Below, in pieces: positions 62,625 through 64,000 of a DNA stretch of 64,000 nt; position 1 is the stretch's first letter, and each line of letters begins with the position of its first letter. Source of the stretch: Ruminobacter sp964520475. GTDB lineage: Bacteria > Pseudomonadota > Gammaproteobacteria > Enterobacterales > Succinivibrionaceae. Under the pieces are notes generated by a model. The model made no database searches, was not told the DNA's origin, and was given only the letters and a program-made list of their open reading frames with translations. Both the position numbers and the translations under genes were made by a program. Location: positions 1-64,000 of the forward strand of contig CAZFNS010000005.1 in NCBI GenBank assembly GCA_964520475.1. The letters run 5' to 3'.

Positions 62625-62985
62625 AGAGAATTTTCCTCGGGAGTACAGGTTGCTTACTCCCGAAAATTTCGGCAACGTATTCAAAGATCCCCTGCGGGCA
62701 GGATCGCCTTATATAACCGTTCTCGCAAAAGATTCCAACCTCGATTTTCCAAGACTGGGCATGATTGTTCCGAAAAAGGCTTTGAAAAGAGCCGTCTGGC
62801 GTAACCGGGCCAAAAGAATAATCAGGGAAAATTTCAGAAAGTCCCGCGCCGCCCTGGCAAATCTGGATTATGTATGCATCGTGAAAGCCGACGTCCTGAA
62901 ACTGAACAATCGGGAAATCGGCGCGCTTTTGGCAAAGTTATGGAAGAAAATCTCAATCCTCTCCAAAAAGCAGGCTGCATGCTGA
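62617..62985 (+). CDS. rnpA: Ribonuclease P protein component
   Basis: Protein subunit of RNase P, which trims tRNA 5' ends. The 122-residue protein has FPREYRLLTPENFGNVF and the RNA-binding RNR motif AVWRNRAKRIIRENFR. It starts inside rpmH, as in many bacteria, and its 3' end contains the yidD start. Confidence 0.96.
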   Translation: MIKENFPREYRLLTPENFGNVFKDPLRAGSPYITVLAKDSNLDFPRLGMIVPKKALKRAVWRNRAKRIIRENFRKSRAALANLDYVCIVKADVLKLNNREIGALLAKLWKKISILSKKQAAC

Positions 62986-63203
62986 TCGCCGGATACCAGA
63001 AAACCCTGAGCCCCATCATCGGACGCCAGTGCAGGTTCTATCCGAGCTGTTCGGAATATACCAAACAGGCCATCATCAGGCACGGTTTTTTTACGGGCTG
63101 CGCGCTCGGAGCCTGGCGCATACTCAGGTGCAATCCCCTGTGCAAAAGCGGTTTTGATCCGGTTCCCGAAAAGATCTTCAAACACACCGGCGGAAAAAAG
63201 TAG
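62940..63203 (+). CDS. yidD: Membrane protein insertion efficiency factor YidD
   Basis: An 87-residue membrane-associated protein with the family motif CRFYPSCSEYTKQAI and a conserved NPLCKSGFDPVP. It helps YidC-dependent insertion. The start at 62940 lies 46 bases inside rnpA; an alternative start at MLIAGYQ (62979) would shorten it by 13 residues. Three bases separate it from yidC. Confidence 0.92.
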   Translation: MEENLNPLQKAGCMLIAGYQKTLSPIIGRQCRFYPSCSEYTKQAIIRHGFFTGCALGAWRILRCNPLCKSGFDPVPEKIFKHTGGKK

Positions 63204-63206
63204 ATT

Positions 63207-64000
63207 ATGTATTCGCAACGCAGTTCAGCTTTAATGTTTTTTCTGATTGTGTCGGCATTCGCGGGTTACACTTACTTCAGCGACAAGACCGACGCGGAAA
63301 GAAGGGCTAATCAGCCGCAGCTGGAGATAACCGCGGCCGGAGGCAGTCCGGAAGCCGAAAAAATCACCGGAGAAAACCTGATAGAAATCGAGACGGATCT
63401 CCATTCCCTGGGCGTTTCCCTCAACGGCGGCGACATCCTGCGCATCGATTTGAAAGACCAGAAGCAGGAAATCGACTCCGACGAGAATTTTCATCTGCTC
63501 AAGTTCGGCGACGATTTCAAATACTACGCGACCAGCGACCTGGTGATAACGGAAAACGGGGAAAGATACCTCCTGCACCCGAAATTCACCGCGCCCGCGG
63601 CGAGCTTCGCCATGGAGCCGGACCCCGGCGTAAACTGCGCCAAGCTGTCCGAGGCCGACGAGTCCAAACTGGCCAGACTCGAGGTTCCGCTCACCTATAC
63701 CGACAAAAACGGCACGGTCTTCGTCAAGACGTTCGTTTTCACCCAGTGCCGCCACACCGTCGACGTGACCTACTCCGTGGAAAACATCGGCTCCGACATG
63801 ACCCTTTCCCTCGAGTCGAAACTTATCCAGAGCGTCGAAGTCCCCGAAAGCGAATCGCGCCTGATGATGGCCTCGGCGTACCGGGGCACCGCCTATTCGA
63901 GCGGCGACACCAAGTATTCGAAAATTTCGCTGGACGACATCGCCAAGCAGGACGCCTCCGACACCGTTGAAACCTCGCGGGGCGGCTGGATCAGTATGAT
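63207..64000 (+). CDS. yidC: Membrane protein insertase YidC (5' part)
   Basis: The first 264 residues of YidC run off the window edge. Visible parts are the N-terminal transmembrane helix (about 8-25, ALMFFLIVSAFAGYTYF) and much of the large periplasmic beta domain (P1) found in Gram-negative YidC. The insertase core with the conserved Arg is outside. Order rpmH-rnpA-yidD-yidC is the standard one. Confidence 0.93.
   Translation, partial: MYSQRSSALMFFLIVSAFAGYTYFSDKTDAERRANQPQLEITAAGGSPEAEKITGENLIEIETDLHSLGVSLNGGDILRIDLKDQKQEIDSDENFHLLKFGDDFKYYATSDLVITENGERYLLHPKFTAPAASFAMEPDPGVNCAKLSEADESKLARLEVPLTYTDKNGTVFVKTFVFTQCRHTVDVTYSVENIGSDMTLSLESKLIQSVEVPESESRLMMASAYRGTAYSSGDTKYSKISLDDIAKQDASDTVETSRGGWISM

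Overview
The window reads as one chromosomal segment of a GC-rich, Gram-negative gammaproteobacterium. The gene order supports this: murI near trmA, rpmE/priA/argS/SPOR/hslVU, coaBC-rpmB-rpmG-mutM-coaD-waa, glnA-DUF4124-ntrBC, engB/gmk/rpoZ/spoT, rdgB-hemW, and recF-dnaN-dnaA beside rpmH-rnpA-yidD-yidC. Lipopolysaccharide genes, an OmpA porin and an AcrAB pump confirm an outer membrane. A Kdo kinase with Vibrio/Pasteurellaceae/Aeromonadales-like core genes hints at that part of the class; the family cannot be fixed from sequence alone. A 100-N gap shows this is a draft assembly.

Layout. 0-4.2 kb: murI, trmA, a short malic enzyme, rpmE. 4.4-11.4 kb: priA, argS, an FtsN-like SPOR protein, hslV-hslU and a small coiled-coil gene. 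11.4-21.5 kb: cysE, a cation-efflux transporter, plsB, a rhomboid protease, and LPS core genes (waaF, waaA, kdkA, a GT9 transferase) ending in coaD. 21.5-28.6 kb: mutM, rpmG, rpmB, coaBC, mscS, pyrE, yicC, cysS. 28.8-33.8 kb: nitrogen control (glnA with a sigma-54 type promoter, a DUF4124 protein, ntrB, ntrC). 33.9-41.8 kb: engB, gmk, rpoZ, spoT, a hydrolase, a KDPG-aldolase-like gene, a COG0523 metallochaperone GTPase, and a deiminase-fold protein that seems to have lost its catalytic motif. 42.0-51.4 kb: gyrB (away from recF), ompA, acrR/acrA/acrB. 51.5-55.4 kb: rdgB, hemW, tRNA-Val(GAC), two flavoproteins and a possible gene remnant. 55.7-57.8 kb: no credible gene, but a dense array of ParB-binding sites. 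57.7-64 kb: recF, dnaN, dnaA, a probable oriC, rpmH, rnpA, yidD and the start of yidC.

The most striking feature is the array at 55738-57768. It holds 23 exact copies of the 14-mer core of the centromere-like site parS (GTTTCACGTGAAAC), plus a 24th site of the TGTTCCACGTGAAACA type inside the 3' end of recF, all within about 2 kb and about 4 kb from the probable oriC. Known chromosomes usually spread a handful to about twenty parS sites over tens to hundreds of kilobases. Here they sit in a higher-order repeat of about 297 bp (short form 238 bp) that also carries three other conserved palindromic elements in fixed positions. This looks like a compact chromosomal centromere built by tandem duplication. 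parA/parB are not in the window; in many gammaproteobacteria they lie just beyond yidC-trmE-rsmG, off the right edge.

A second point concerns data quality: the N-gap in acrA is flanked by two identical 55-bp copies. Collapsing them restores a full-length 398-residue AcrA.
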